A stretch of 32,874 bases of DNA from an uncultured Saprospiraceae bacterium (GTDB lineage Bacteria > Bacteroidota > Bacteroidia > Chitinophagales > Saprospiraceae), in the NCBI GenBank assembly GCA_938033975.1, contig CALHKJ010000198.1, positions 1-32,874 on the forward strand. The letters run 5' to 3'. The position numbers and the translations under genes are program-made. Below are positions 19,369 to 28,479 of this stretch, one piece after another (within the stretch, counting starts at the first letter, position 1; each line of letters begins with the position of its first letter). The notes below the pieces were generated by a model. It searched no databases, had not been told where the DNA came from, and worked only from the letters and a program-made list of their open reading frames with translations.

Positions 19369-20415
19369 AAAAGAAAATCTAAAATTGGATTGCCACCTGG
19401 TGAAGTTATTTTTACAGGTAATCAAAAGGTAGAGAAGGTGAACATTCATTACCTTAAGTATAATTCTGAAAGTATTTTTGATATTATACTTAGTAATCAT
19501 GCTGAAATAAAATTCGCAAATGATGCTTCTACTGTTGATTGGTACGATATAAGAGGAATTCATGATGAGGAATTAATAAAAGCAATTGGAAGTAGATTTG
19601 ATATCAATTCACTGGTGCTTGCAGATGTTGTAGATCCCTTACAAAGGCCTATTTTAGAAGAATATAAATCTGGAGTCTTTCTTATTCTTAAATCTATATC
19701 TTTTGATAAATCTAAATTTAAAATTCAAGTAGAACATATTGGTCTCTATTTTGGGTTGGACTTTATTATCACCTTTCAAGAAGATCATAGCGATGTATTT
19801 GAAACTGTAAGAAAGAGGATTCATAACAATAAAGGATTGGTGAGATCAAAAAAAGCAGATTATCTCGCATTCGCTCTTATTGATAACATTTTGGATCAGC
19901 AATTTGTAGTTAGTGATTTACTGCAAGAAGAAATTGAAAGACAAGAGGATATGATTTTAGAGGGAGCAAAAACCGAAAGCAAACAAAATATTCATTTCCT
20001 GAAAAAGGAAATGATAAAAATGCAAAAAAGTATTACACCTCTAAGAGAAGCTTTGTCAAGGTTGAGTAGAACTGAAAATCAATTTATAGATAAAAAAAAT
20101 AGAATTTATTTTAGAGATCTGCACGATATGGTAATCCAAGTTAAGGATAGAGTAGAAAATCAAAGAGATTATCTAAATGGCCTTCAAGATCTTTTACTTT
20201 CTGAGATTAGTTTCAAAATGAATGAAATCATGAAAGTGCTCACCATTATAACAACAATTTTTGTTCCCTTATCATTTTTAGCTGGATTGTATGGAATGAA
20301 CTTTGAAAACATGCCAGAGTTAAAACAACAAAATGGATACTATTATTTGCTAGGGTTTATGCTCCTTTTAGTAGTCGCATTTTGGGTCTATTTTAAGAAA
20401 AAAAAGTGGCTATGA
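19366..20415 (+). CDS. corA: CorA-family Mg2+/Co2+ transporter (start at second Met of the track ORF)
   Basis: DWYDIRGIHDEELIKAIG, two C-terminal TMs with the GMN signature (LAGLYGMNFENMPELK). Confidence 0.92.
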   Translation: MKRKSKIGLPPGEVIFTGNQKVEKVNIHYLKYNSESIFDIILSNHAEIKFANDASTVDWYDIRGIHDEELIKAIGSRFDINSLVLADVVDPLQRPILEEYKSGVFLILKSISFDKSKFKIQVEHIGLYFGLDFIITFQEDHSDVFETVRKRIHNNKGLVRSKKADYLAFALIDNILDQQFVVSDLLQEEIERQEDMILEGAKTESKQNIHFLKKEMIKMQKSITPLREALSRLSRTENQFIDKKNRIYFRDLHDMVIQVKDRVENQRDYLNGLQDLLLSEISFKMNEIMKVLTIITTIFVPLSFLAGLYGMNFENMPELKQQNGYYYLLGFMLLLVVAFWVYFKKKKWL

Positions 20416-20491
20416 TTTAAACATGTGGTTGCATAGTCTTCATTAAATTCGCGTCGAAAAGTGCCAAGCCCTTTGGATTTCATAAGCTTTA

Positions 20492-20506
20492 TAGGTAATT
20501 TACCTA
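20492..20506. promoter_or_regulatory. Palindrome TAGGTAATTTACCTA (site C), with an extra half-site TAGGTAATTA at 20516
   Basis: Perfect 7-1-7 inverted repeat 72 nt upstream of the STAS gene; same motif upstream of three further transcription units. Confidence 0.75.
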
Positions 20507-20578
20507 CAAAGAGATTAGGTAATTAAGCTGATTTATTTCCTTTCTTTTAATATCAAATTTGTAACTAAAATCCCAACG

Positions 20579-21025
20579 ATGGATAATGAAAATAAAAATT
20601 CAGAATCGAATGTTGCTATAAGCAGAAGAATTATTGGAGGAGATACTCCAATAGTCATTAATGAAATTTCTGATAGATGTTTGTTTACTAGTTTTTATGG
20701 AACACTTGATTCTGTAAGAATGAAGAGAGTCGTTGACGGCTTATTGGAAGTTGTCAACCGAAATGATAATGACATTATTATAGTTGATCTTAGTAATATC
20801 GATATTATTGATAGTTCCATCGCAGCACATTTAAAGGGACTAAACAAACTTCTCCAACTTCTAGGGATGGAAGTAATATTTTGTGGAATCAAACCAATTG
20901 TTGCAAGTAGCATGGTGGCTGCGGGAGTAGAATTAGATAATATTAATGTTGAAAAGAATTTAAAGCGAGCACTTTTACACGTGTATAAAAAACAAGGTCT
21001 TAAACTACAAAAATTAAGTACTTGA
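20579..21025 (+). CDS. STAS-domain anti-sigma-factor-antagonist-like protein (RsbS-like)
   Basis: NDIIIVDLSNIDIIDSSIAAHLKGLNKLLQLLGMEVIFCGIKPIVASSMVAAGVEL. Confidence 0.85.
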   Translation: MDNENKNSESNVAISRRIIGGDTPIVINEISDRCLFTSFYGTLDSVRMKRVVDGLLEVVNRNDNDIIIVDLSNIDIIDSSIAAHLKGLNKLLQLLGMEVIFCGIKPIVASSMVAAGVELDNINVEKNLKRALLHVYKKQGLKLQKLST

Positions 21026-22011
21026 TTGAATTAGAATCATATCGACTTGATTCCGAAAGAGATATTACAGATATTCTCAGATTAATAAGACAAGAAGCGC
21101 ACACTTGTGGTTATTCCAGATTAGAAACAGAACAGTTTTTACTTGGTATATCTGAAATCGCAACTAATGCTATAAGGCATGCAAGTGATGCAGTTGTTGA
21201 TTTTTCAATACTCAACAAAGGTGGTATATTAAAAATAGTCGTTTCAGATTCTGGACCTGGCATAGCAAATTTGGACCTAGCAAAAGTTGAAGGTTTTAGT
21301 ACAATTCATACAAGCCTTGGTATTGGTCTAGTCGTCGCAGAGCGATCTGTGGATCTAATGGATATTAAAACAGAAGTTGGTCAAGGAACGATTATAACCT
21401 TAGAAAAACATCGACCCATCGACAAACAAAATGTTGATTATGGTCTTGTAAGTATTTCGGATTCCAAATATGATTTTAATGGTGATCAATATATTATAAA
21501 AGAATACAATGGCGATTCAATTTTGGTGGCCCTAATTGATGGACCAGGTCAAGGTTACGATGCTTATGCTATTGCAAATTCTTGTACAAATTATATTGCA
21601 AAGCATTACCTAGATCCCATTGATCTGATCCTTGCTAATCTAGATTTTTTAATGAACAATAGCAATGATCAAGTTGGTATCACTGCATCAATCATGAGGA
21701 TTACGCCTGGGAAAATGATTTACAAAGGTTATGGGGATACTCATGCTTATCTTGTAAAGGATGGTTTTTACCATACTCTAACAAACCAAGGAGGTAGACT
21801 AGGTCACTTAAAAAAATATAGAAGTGGAATAAGTGAGTTTTCGTTTGAGGATAAAATTCAAATTATTTTATGTACAGATGGCTTATCTGTTCTTCCTTTA
21901 ACCAAAACACTTAATGGATCTGCTCAATTCATTGCTAATTCAATATTTGATGAGTTTCATAAACCAAATGGCGACGCATCTATTTTGTGCTTAAAATATC
22001 AGCGGTCATGA
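21022..22011 (+). CDS. RsbT-like HATPase fused to RsbX/SpoIIE-like PP2C phosphatase
   Basis: N-terminal HATPase (TEQFLLGISEIATNAIRHA...VSDSGPGI...GIGLVVAERSVDLMDIKTEVGQGTIITL); C-terminal PP2C-like LVALIDGPGQG...GYGDTHAYL...IILCTDGLSVLPL; TTG start overlapping the STAS stop. Confidence 0.82.
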   Translation: MIELESYRLDSERDITDILRLIRQEAHTCGYSRLETEQFLLGISEIATNAIRHASDAVVDFSILNKGGILKIVVSDSGPGIANLDLAKVEGFSTIHTSLGIGLVVAERSVDLMDIKTEVGQGTIITLEKHRPIDKQNVDYGLVSISDSKYDFNGDQYIIKEYNGDSILVALIDGPGQGYDAYAIANSCTNYIAKHYLDPIDLILANLDFLMNNSNDQVGITASIMRITPGKMIYKGYGDTHAYLVKDGFYHTLTNQGGRLGHLKKYRSGISEFSFEDKIQIILCTDGLSVLPLTKTLNGSAQFIANSIFDEFHKPNGDASILCLKYQRS

Positions 22012-22991
22012 AAAATGTCACCGAAGGCTTAGAGTTTTTATACCGTTTAGTTGAGCATTTTCCTGATGGTATTATTGTCTTTGATATTGAAGGAAAGGTT
22101 ACACTTTTAAATAGAGTTGCTTTCAAACAAATGGAGGCTAAGGGTTCGCTTTCAGAGTATATAGAACAGCCCGTTTTAAATCTATTGGGCAATAGTCCTT
22201 TGGCAGATAAGGTGAGATCTTGTATAACAGATGGGAGAACCGATTTTGAGTTTGAAGCCTTAAAAATTAATTCGCTATACTTGGATGTTTATGGGAAAAA
22301 AATAACAGAGGGGATGTTATTATTTTTATATGATATTACCCACAATATCAAAGCAAAAAATTTGACCTTAAACACTCTAATCCAAGGTCAAGAATTAGAG
22401 CGACAACGGATTGCAAAAGAAATTCATGATGGAATAGGACCTAGTCTTTCCACAATTAGACTTGGAATAGATATGGTGTCTACAATAGCAGAGAAAGAAA
22501 AAATAAAAAATAAACTTAACACTCTATCTTCTCAGGTTGCAGAAATTGCTGAAGACATTAGAAATATTTCACACGATTTAATGCCATCTAGTTTGCTTGA
22601 TTTTGGCATCAAGTCAGCTTTAGAGAATTTAGTTGCTAAAATAGAGGAAAACTCTCAGGTAAACATTGAAAAAAATATTCAGATAAAAGATGAGCATCCA
22701 TTTATGGATCAAAATCAGACTCTAAATATTTATAGAATCACTCAAGAATCAATTCATAACGGCCTTAAGCATGGGAATGCAAATGAGTTTACAATTTCTT
22801 TGAGTGAAAAAAACGAAACATTTCATTTAAAAATAGTTGACAACGGAAAGTCAGAAAAAAGTCAACATAAAGCAGGTATAGGATTGAAGAATATGCAAGC
22901 AAGAGTAAATAGCATGAATGGAACAATTTCAACAAAGGCTTTAAGGCCTAATGGATTTGAGGTTTATGTAAGAATTCCGTACAAAAATTAA
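22008..22991 (+). CDS. PAS-containing sensor histidine kinase (HisKA_3 type)
   Basis: PDGIIVFDIEGKVTLLNR PAS; ELERQRIAKEIHDGIGPSLSTIRLGID H-box; IYRITQESIHNGLKHGNA N-box; ATGA overlap with upstream gene. Confidence 0.9.
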   Translation: MKNVTEGLEFLYRLVEHFPDGIIVFDIEGKVTLLNRVAFKQMEAKGSLSEYIEQPVLNLLGNSPLADKVRSCITDGRTDFEFEALKINSLYLDVYGKKITEGMLLFLYDITHNIKAKNLTLNTLIQGQELERQRIAKEIHDGIGPSLSTIRLGIDMVSTIAEKEKIKNKLNTLSSQVAEIAEDIRNISHDLMPSSLLDFGIKSALENLVAKIEENSQVNIEKNIQIKDEHPFMDQNQTLNIYRITQESIHNGLKHGNANEFTISLSEKNETFHLKIVDNGKSEKSQHKAGIGLKNMQARVNSMNGTISTKALRPNGFEVYVRIPYKN

Positions 22992-22997
22992 AATATA

Positions 22998-23645
22998 ATG
23001 ATTGAAGTAGCAATTGTAGATGATCACAAAATGTTCCGGGATGGGGTTAAGGCTATGCTAGAAGCAAGCGAAGGAATTAGCGTATGTTGGACTGCAAGCA
23101 ATTCAAAAGAAACTTTAGAACAGATTGATACTTCAAAACCAGAAGTAATATTAATGGATATTACATTAGGAACAGAAAGTGGAATTACGCTAACAAAAAT
23201 AATTCTCGAAAAATTTCCCGATCAAAAGATCATTGCCGTTTCAATGCACTATGAGGATAGTTATATTGTAAAAATATTAGAACTTGGTGCCAAGGGATAT
23301 TTATTGAAAGATGCTGGTGGTGAAGAAATGGTCAATGCAATAAAGACAGTTGTAAAGGGAGATACTTACTACAGCAATCATGTTTCTCAGGTTCTTATCA
23401 AGCATATAACAAGTGGGACAAAGCCTAGTGATAAAAATATTAATATCCCATTGACAAAAAGAGAACAAGAGGTATTAACCCTAATAGCTCAAGAGTACTC
23501 TAATCCTGAAATAGCAAAAGAGTTATTTATCAGTATTAGAACTGTTGATACTCATAGGAGAAACTTGCTCGACAAATTACAGGCAAAAAATACAGCAGGC
23601 TTGGTAAAGTTTGCTATTAAATTTAACCTAATCGAATTAAAATGA
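22998..23645 (+). CDS. NarL/LuxR-family response regulator
   Basis: VAIVDDHKMFRDGVKAML, VILMDITLG receiver; C-terminal HTH LTKREQEVLTLIAQEYSNPEIAKELFISIRTVDTHRRNLLDKLQAKN. Confidence 0.95.
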   Translation: MIEVAIVDDHKMFRDGVKAMLEASEGISVCWTASNSKETLEQIDTSKPEVILMDITLGTESGITLTKIILEKFPDQKIIAVSMHYEDSYIVKILELGAKGYLLKDAGGEEMVNAIKTVVKGDTYYSNHVSQVLIKHITSGTKPSDKNINIPLTKREQEVLTLIAQEYSNPEIAKELFISIRTVDTHRRNLLDKLQAKNTAGLVKFAIKFNLIELK

Positions 23646-24484
23646 TTTTCATTAAGAAAAGCTTATATGCTAAATATGCTTTAGCAGTATTTGTTTTGAG
23701 CTCATTTTTTTATCGGCATCAAATTTCAAAATTTCCTTTTCTCGAACAGGGATTTGCTACTTTGAGGTTTATAGCTATGGTGTTTCTGTTTTTACAGACC
23801 AGCACTATTTTCTATAGAATTAGAAATAAAATCGAATTTAAAAATTCTGATAACATTATTGCTGCCATATCTAATGCATTTAAAATCATTGTTTACATTT
23901 CAATTTTTTTTCTCTTTCTTAGGTACAATGGTGTAAGTCCTATACAATTTTTTACTTCGATTTCTATAGTAGCAGCTGCTATTGCCATAGTATCAAAAGA
24001 TTATCTTACTTCAATCATTAGTGGATTTTTTATTTCTTTTACGAAAATCATAAATATTGGTGATTACATTTCCATTGGATCCATTAAAGGAATTGTAAAG
24101 GAAATAAAGTTGACTAAGTTGTTTTTAGAAAATGATCAGGGAGAATTAATAATATTAGGTAATGAAAAAGTGTTTTTAAGTGATATCGTCAACCATTCTA
24201 AATCCAATAAGCGCAGAGTAAGTCTAGAATTTGAATTACAACCTTCTGAATTATATGATATTGAACAGTTGGAAGAATCTCTTAAAAATTCTTTAAGTGA
24301 ATTTGATGAGCAGATTGTAAGTAATTCATTTTCCCTAAGAATAGACAATATTTTTATTGATAAAATCTGTATTACACTCTTCTATACCCTAGAGAAACTT
24401 GAGCCTGCAATTGAAAATGAAATCAGAAAAAAGACTATTCGCAATCTTATAAAGTTGATTCAATCAAAGCAAATATCCAAGTAG
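23642..24484 (+). CDS. MscS-family mechanosensitive channel-like protein
   Basis: VAAAIAIVSKDYLTSIISGFFISFTKIINIGDYISIGSIKGIVKEIKLTKLFLENDQGELIILGNEKVF; ATGA overlap with upstream gene. Confidence 0.85.
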   Translation: MIFIKKSLYAKYALAVFVLSSFFYRHQISKFPFLEQGFATLRFIAMVFLFLQTSTIFYRIRNKIEFKNSDNIIAAISNAFKIIVYISIFFLFLRYNGVSPIQFFTSISIVAAAIAIVSKDYLTSIISGFFISFTKIINIGDYISIGSIKGIVKEIKLTKLFLENDQGELIILGNEKVFLSDIVNHSKSNKRRVSLEFELQPSELYDIEQLEESLKNSLSEFDEQIVSNSFSLRIDNIFIDKICITLFYTLEKLEPAIENEIRKKTIRNLIKLIQSKQISK

Positions 24485-24496
24485 GTGATTTACCTA
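24482..24496. promoter_or_regulatory. Palindrome TAGGTGATTTACCTA (site A)
   Basis: 7-1-7 inverted repeat with one mismatch, 72 nt upstream of the OmpA ATG; first three bases are the MscS stop codon. Confidence 0.7.
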
Positions 24497-24568
24497 ATTT
24501 AAAAAATAGGCTTTTCACTCGACACCACAAGGCATTCTTATTCAGAAATTTGAGTAAAATTTATAAGA

Positions 24569-25711
24569 ATGAAAAACTTGAACATTATTTTATTTTGCTT
24601 ATTATCAACAGCTGTTTATTCTCAAACAATTATTCAAGGAAAAATAGTTGATGATAAAAACAATCGGTTACTTGACGATGTAGAATTGAGCATCTATAGT
24701 CTGGAAGAAGATGGATTGGTCACAACTGCCATCTCCAACCAACAAGGTCAATACATTGCTCAGATTCTAGAAGAAGGAAGTTATGTAATTAGGTGCATAA
24801 GACAAGCTTACTTTGATTTAGAACTTTTCGTAGATATTGACTCGGAAAATCAAACTTTAGACATCAAGATGTCAAGACAACCAGGCTACGAGTTTGAGGC
24901 TACCATCAAAGAATTATTTAGCTACTCTGTAGGTAAATTAGGAAAAGAGTTGAGAAATGTGAAAATTGAAGTTTACAATAACACACTCAATAAGGAGCTA
25001 TTAGTAATAGAGGACGATCCCGACAATACTTTCAAGGTAAACTTTGAAAGAGGCAATAGATATACGATTCTACTTAGAAAGAAAGGATACTTTGCTAAAA
25101 GGATTGAGGTCTATGTTGACATTGAAGATTGTATTCTTTGTTTTGAAGGGCTTGGAACCTATGTCTCTCCCGAAATCGAATCAGCACTTACCAATCAAAA
25201 TGAAAGAGGAAGTATCATTACAGATATTCCTATGAAAAAAATTATTCAAGATGAAAGCATTGTATTAGACAATATCTATTATGATTACAACAAATGGAAT
25301 ATTCGAAAAGATGCTAGACCATCTCTAGAAAAATTAGTCAACATATTACGCAGGAATCCAATCAAGATTGAGCTGGGTTCCCATACTGACAGTAGAGGCA
25401 AGGATGACTACAACTTAGATCTATCACAAAAAAGAGCTCAATCTGTTGTTGACTATGTAGTGTCAAGAGGAATAAATCCATCTCGTATCACCGCACAAGG
25501 CTACGGGGAATCTAAATTGGTAAATGCATGCTCTGACGGTGCTGAATGTACTGAAGAAGAGCACCAACTCAATAGAAGAACCGAATTTAAGGTTACTTCC
25601 TTTATGGAGGAATCTAACTTTGACAACAAATCATTAAGAGAAATAATTGAGCAAGAAAAAATTAGTGGATCAAGATTGAAGGAGTCAATCTTAATATTTG
25701 AAAACAACTAG
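24569..25711 (+). CDS. OmpA-family protein with N-terminal carboxypeptidase-regulatory-like repeats
   Basis: Signal peptide ...TAVYSQ; IVLDNIYYDYNKWNIRKDARPSLEKLVNILRRNPIKIELGSHTDSRGKDDYNLDLSQKRAQSVVDYV. Confidence 0.88.
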   Translation: MKNLNIILFCLLSTAVYSQTIIQGKIVDDKNNRLLDDVELSIYSLEEDGLVTTAISNQQGQYIAQILEEGSYVIRCIRQAYFDLELFVDIDSENQTLDIKMSRQPGYEFEATIKELFSYSVGKLGKELRNVKIEVYNNTLNKELLVIEDDPDNTFKVNFERGNRYTILLRKKGYFAKRIEVYVDIEDCILCFEGLGTYVSPEIESALTNQNERGSIITDIPMKKIIQDESIVLDNIYYDYNKWNIRKDARPSLEKLVNILRRNPIKIELGSHTDSRGKDDYNLDLSQKRAQSVVDYVVSRGINPSRITAQGYGESKLVNACSDGAECTEEEHQLNRRTEFKVTSFMEESNFDNKSLREIIEQEKISGSRLKESILIFENN

Positions 25712-25721
25712 TTTCTCTAAA

Positions 25722-25736
25722 TGGGTAATTTACCTA
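25722..25736. promoter_or_regulatory. Palindrome TGGGTAATTTACCTA (site B)
   Basis: 7-1-7 inverted repeat with one mismatch, 91 nt upstream of the mini-protein ATG. Confidence 0.7.
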
Positions 25737-25827
25737 GAACAAAAAATACGTTTTTCAGCAGACACACAAGAATTCAATTTACTACAATTTTGACTTATAA
25801 TAATTATTCATTTTTAACCATTTAATC

Positions 25828-25998
25828 ATGCCAGCAATTAACAAAAAAAATAAAGCAAGTTTAGCTAGAAAAAATGCAGAAGAATTGAAAGCAAAAAAGA
25901 AAGCAGGAAGAGATTCTAAAAAAGCAACAATGAGTTCAACTTCTGTCTCTAATAAAAAAGGAAAAAGCCCAATCGGTCAATCTAAGAAAAAGAAATAA
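25828..25998 (+). CDS. 56-aa Lys-rich basic mini-protein (absent from ORF track)
   Basis: MPAINKKNKASLARKNAEELKAKKKAGRDSKKATMSSTSVSNKKGKSPIGQSKKKK*; own promoter-like region with site B. Confidence 0.65.
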   Translation: MPAINKKNKASLARKNAEELKAKKKAGRDSKKATMSSTSVSNKKGKSPIGQSKKKK

Positions 25999-26023
25999 TT
26001 TAAACTTTTAGATATTCAAAATT

Positions 26024-26932
26024 ATGAAAAGAATACTTTTTACAATCGCAACAATAATTTTACTTCAATCTTGCATAAGCAAGAAAAAATATTTGGACCT
26101 TGGATATGAACTTGAAGTAACTACAAATGACTTGAGAGCAGCTCAGCATAACTTAGAAAATTGCAAAACTGAAAAAAAGCAATTGACAACACAAATAACT
26201 TCAGAAGTCACAAAATTTCAAACAATGAAAGAAACTCGTGACGAAATTGAAAACGCGTTAAGAACACAAATTGCTGATTTGCAGAAGCAAAGAGAACAGC
26301 AGTACTCTCAAGTTGGGGATCTTACAGTTCTGTCTAAGTCTGCCAATGAAAATATGAATCAAACAATAAGACAGTTGGAGCAAAAAGATAAATATATCCG
26401 CAATCTTATGGATGCAAAATCGAAAGCTGATTCTCTTAACTTAGCTCTAGCTGTAAACCTAAAATCAGTATTGAAGAAAGGGATAGAAGATGAAGATATA
26501 GAGGTAAAGGTTGACAAGACAGTAGTCTTTATAAATTTATCTGATAAAATGTTATTCCAATCTGGTAGTTCTCAGCTTACTCCAAGATCTAGTGAGGTAT
26601 TGTCAAAAATTGCGGAAATCATAAAATCAAGACCGGAGCTAGAATTATTGGTAGAAGGCTATACTGACAATGTCCCAATTAAAAATAGCTGTATTGAAGA
26701 TAACTGGGATTTGAGTGTAAAAAGATCAGCTCAGGTTGTTAGAACTTTACAAAAAGAATATGGTGTCAATCCGGATAAACTTATCGCAGCAGGTAGAGGT
26801 GAATACAACGCACTAGGTGATAACATGACAGCAGAAGGAAAATCATTAAACAGAAGAACTAGAATTATCCTTATGCCTAAACTCAATCAATTTTACGATT
26901 TACTAAAACCTCAAACGGTTAACTTAAACTAG
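26024..26932 (+). CDS. OmpA-family lipoprotein with coiled-coil N-terminus
   Basis: Lipobox ILLQSCISKKKY; coiled coil; ELLVEGYTDNVPIKNSCIEDNWDLSVKRSAQVVRTLQKEYGVNPDKLIAAGRGEYNAL...NRRTRIILMPK. Confidence 0.9.
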   Translation: MKRILFTIATIILLQSCISKKKYLDLGYELEVTTNDLRAAQHNLENCKTEKKQLTTQITSEVTKFQTMKETRDEIENALRTQIADLQKQREQQYSQVGDLTVLSKSANENMNQTIRQLEQKDKYIRNLMDAKSKADSLNLALAVNLKSVLKKGIEDEDIEVKVDKTVVFINLSDKMLFQSGSSQLTPRSSEVLSKIAEIIKSRPELELLVEGYTDNVPIKNSCIEDNWDLSVKRSAQVVRTLQKEYGVNPDKLIAAGRGEYNALGDNMTAEGKSLNRRTRIILMPKLNQFYDLLKPQTVNLN

Positions 26933-26957
26933 AAAAACAATAACATTAAGAATTATG

Positions 26958-27011
26958 GTGATCCCTTCACTATCTCCAACCTCTTATGAGGTTCGGAGAT
27001 AGTAGGGTCAC
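26958..27011 (+). repeat. Long imperfect hairpin 1
   Basis: GTGATCCC..ACTATCTCCAACCTC-TTAT-GAGGTTCGGAGATAGT.GGGTCAC. Confidence 0.85.
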
Positions 27012-27036
27012 TTTCAAAATTAATGATAAAAAATAT

Positions 27037-27096
27037 AATGACCCTACTGCTATCTAAGACTTGTACTAAGTTAGGATAGTAGAGGGTCATTTCTTT
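27037..27096 (+). terminator. Hairpin 2 (related to hairpin 1) plus T-rich tail, terminator-like
   Basis: AATGACCCT..CTATCTAAGACTT-GTACT-AAGTTAGGATAG..AGGGTCATT followed by TTCTTTTT. Confidence 0.65.
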
Positions 27097-27172
27097 TTAT
27101 TGATATATCTTGTAGTATGTAACCCACAGCTCACTCTTTGAGCCTCATTGTATCTAAAAATAAAATAGTCAT

Positions 27173-28378
27173 ATGATTGCACTTATGTCACAATTTGGTA
27201 GCTCAATTAATTTCATCTGCATCGTAGGCCTCTTGGCCGTTTGTGCAAGTGTTATTCTCAAAAAACTAAAGCAACCCAAATTAGTTGCATACATACTGAT
27301 AGGAGTGCTAATAGGTCCTTTTTCCCTTGATTTAATTGCAGATGAAGAATCAATTAAATTTATTGGAGAGCTAGGAATTATTCTTTTGTTTTTCTTCATC
27401 GGTATGGAAATTGATTTGCGTAATTTTCTTAAAGATTGGCGTTTGGCAATCTTTGGAACGTTGACACAAATCCTTCTAAGCATCGCAATTGTTTTTTTGA
27501 TGGGACAATTTTGGGATTGGCCCATCAATAGAATAGTAGTCCTGGGTTTTGTTATTGCTTTATCTAGTTCTGCTGTAATTTTTAAATTACTTGAAGAAAA
27601 AAATTTAATGCAAGAAAAAATAGGACGCAATGTATCCAGTATCTTACTTGCTCAAGATATTGCCATAGCTCCCATTTTAATTTTAATTTCAATTTTAGCT
27701 GGAAACAATACAGATAGTGAATCTTATTTAATGAAAATAATTGGCGGAGTAATTGTTATATCCGTTATTTCTTATGTGGCTATAAAAAAAGAAATATCGT
27801 GGCTCCCCTTTAAGTCAACAATTAAGGACGATCATGAAATGCAAGTTTTTATGGCCTTGTTCTTCTGTTTTTTTGGTGCATTGGTAGCTAATTTTTTTGG
27901 AATTTCCGAAGCACTTGGGGCATTCATAGGTGGTTTAGTTATGCATGCTGGAAAAGCAACAGAATGGATACATGATGCTATTCACTCCTTCAGGATATTA
28001 TTCGTAGCTATATTTTTTATTAGTATTGGAGCACAGTTAAATTTGGAGTTTTTAATTACAAACTGGAAAATTTTACTCTATTTACTAATAGCTGTATATC
28101 TTACTAATCACTTTATAAATACGCTTATATTAAAAGCATATAAAAACAGTTGGAAATTATCACTAATTGGTGGAGCGCTATTAGGCCAAATTGGTGAATT
28201 AAGCTTTTTAATCTGCATCGCTGCATTCAATCTAGGTGTTCTTAGCCAGTTTGCTTATGATTTTACGATCTCATTGATTTCTCTTACTATTTTTATTAGT
28301 CCTATTTGGATCTTATTGACTGAATATCTAGTCGATAAATTTATGCCAACAAAAGTGACAAGATCCAATTTTTCATAA
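27173..28378 (+). CDS. CPA2/KefB-type cation:proton antiporter
   Basis: LKQPKLVAYILIGVLIGP, GELGIILLFFFIGMEIDLRNF, ALSSSAVIFKLLEEKNLM, SEALGAFIGGLVM; no TrkA-N domain in the 401 aa. Confidence 0.88.
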   Translation: MIALMSQFGSSINFICIVGLLAVCASVILKKLKQPKLVAYILIGVLIGPFSLDLIADEESIKFIGELGIILLFFFIGMEIDLRNFLKDWRLAIFGTLTQILLSIAIVFLMGQFWDWPINRIVVLGFVIALSSSAVIFKLLEEKNLMQEKIGRNVSSILLAQDIAIAPILILISILAGNNTDSESYLMKIIGGVIVISVISYVAIKKEISWLPFKSTIKDDHEMQVFMALFFCFFGALVANFFGISEALGAFIGGLVMHAGKATEWIHDAIHSFRILFVAIFFISIGAQLNLEFLITNWKILLYLLIAVYLTNHFINTLILKAYKNSWKLSLIGGALLGQIGELSFLICIAAFNLGVLSQFAYDFTISLISLTIFISPIWILLTEYLVDKFMPTKVTRSNFS

Positions 28379-28396
28379 ATAGGTATCAATTAAAAA

Positions 28397-28411
28397 TAGG
28401 TAATTCACTCA
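28397..28411. promoter_or_regulatory. Degenerate palindrome TAGGTAATTCACTCA (site D), preceded by half-site TAGGTAT at 28380
   Basis: Left arm identical to sites C and B apart from B's A-to-G change; 68 nt upstream of the UspA ATG. Confidence 0.5.
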
Positions 28412-28479
28412 TTTTGAAAATAAGTAGAATAGCTGATTTAGTATAATAGCTTTAACTATACTTTTATAAAAAATTAGAT

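Noticed and set aside
27169-27630. 153-aa minus-strand ORF
   Set aside because: Antisense to the KefB-like antiporter N-terminus; no domain resemblance.
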